From positions 1-7,169 of the forward strand of contig CABQMV010000101.1 of NCBI GenBank assembly GCA_902465325.1: a stretch of DNA of 7,169 bases, in the 5' to 3' direction. The notes under the pieces are model-generated. The model made no database searches and had not been told where the DNA came from. It saw only the letters and a program-made list of their open reading frames with translations. Below are positions 6,936 to 7,169 of this stretch, in pieces (positions within the stretch are counted from its first letter, which is position 1; the number at the start of each line of letters is the position of its first letter). The stretch comes from an uncultured Oscillospiraceae bacterium. Lineage in GTDB: Bacteria > Bacillota > Clostridia > UBA1212 > SIG427. The position numbers and the translations under genes are program-made.

Positions 6936-7169
6936 ATGGAACAGAAAAACAATCCATTGGAAACTGCGGAGCTTACCACCGAGCAAAACACAAACATGAT
7001 AGACGGAATACGGAACAATGCACCGATAATCTCGCCTGTGCCCGTCCCGGCCGTCAAGCCGCTGGACAAGGTAAAGCCGCCGACTCGGAAAAGCCGGACA
7101 TGGGAACGGGAACGCTGAAACGGCGCAAGCGCAATATCCATCTGCACGTCATGGTGACGCAGGAGGAAC
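6936..7169 (+). CDS. MobC-like relaxosome accessory protein, frameshifted and cut by window end
   Basis: The ATG at 6936 follows AAAGGAG by 6 bases and starts MEQKNNPLETAELTTEQNTN. This is a low-complexity Pro-rich leader running to PLDKVKPP near 7080, after which the same frame meets a stop at 7116-7118. A neighbouring frame then reads DSEKPDMGTGTLKRRKRN followed by IHLHVMVTQEE to the end of the window. That is the start of the ribbon-helix-helix-like domain of MobC-type mobilisation proteins of Tn1549/CTn elements, which help the relaxase at the origin of transfer. One extra G near 7079-7083 would restore KPPDSEKP in one frame. I recognise the family by pattern only; the remaining part lies beyond the window. 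Together with the surface-protein fragment it marks this end as conjugative-element DNA. Confidence 0.68.

Noticed and set aside
6386..7147. 253-codon minus-strand open frame across the right end
   Set aside because: It spans both the 6410 junction and the opposite strand of recognisable surface-protein and MobC-like sequence; high GC explains the lack of stops.

Overview
The window looks like a low-to-mid GC Clostridia (Firmicutes) genome, most likely a Lachnospiraceae or a related gut anaerobe. The grounds are an AddA-type helicase-nuclease, strong AAGGAGG-like ribosome binding sites, a TTG start, an Xer recombinase next to an LCP-like envelope protein, and conjugative-element genes of the Tn1549/CTn type common in gut Clostridia. 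No species can be named from the sequence alone.

Region 1 (1-5146) reads as ordinary chromosome. It opens inside addA (plus strand, 5' end cut by the window edge), the helicase-nuclease subunit of the AddAB double-strand-break repair enzyme. Facing it on the minus strand is a two-gene operon: a XerC/XerD-type tyrosine recombinase with a complete catalytic set, read from a clear sigma-A promoter (TTGTCA-17-TATAAT), followed after 2 bases by a divergent membrane-anchored LCP-like protein. addA and the LCP-like gene end tail to tail on one shared TTAA. Upstream of the recombinase, also on the minus strand, is a small two-helix membrane protein with a C-terminal zinc ribbon. Its conserved N-terminus is separated from the rest by an apparent 1-base frameshift.

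Region 2 (about 5150-6410) is AT-rich. It holds a short intergenic stretch with divergent promoters, a GNAT-family acetyltransferase, and a tightly coupled second gene of unknown function that seems to lose its native 3' end at about 6410.

Region 3 (about 6413-7169) is abruptly GC-rich and looks like part of an integrative conjugative element. It holds the C-terminal end of a SpaA/Cna-B-type surface protein with a VPQTG sortase signal, a perfect 12-bp hairpin, and the start of a MobC-like relaxosome accessory protein. The latter is again interrupted by a 1-base frameshift and runs off the right edge.

The main points of interest are the abrupt junction near 6410 (recombination, cargo insertion or assembly chimera), the two frameshifts that each fit one missing G, and the LCP-like protein that lacks the usual arginine motif. 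I see no CRISPR array, no RNA gene and no clearly new defence system.
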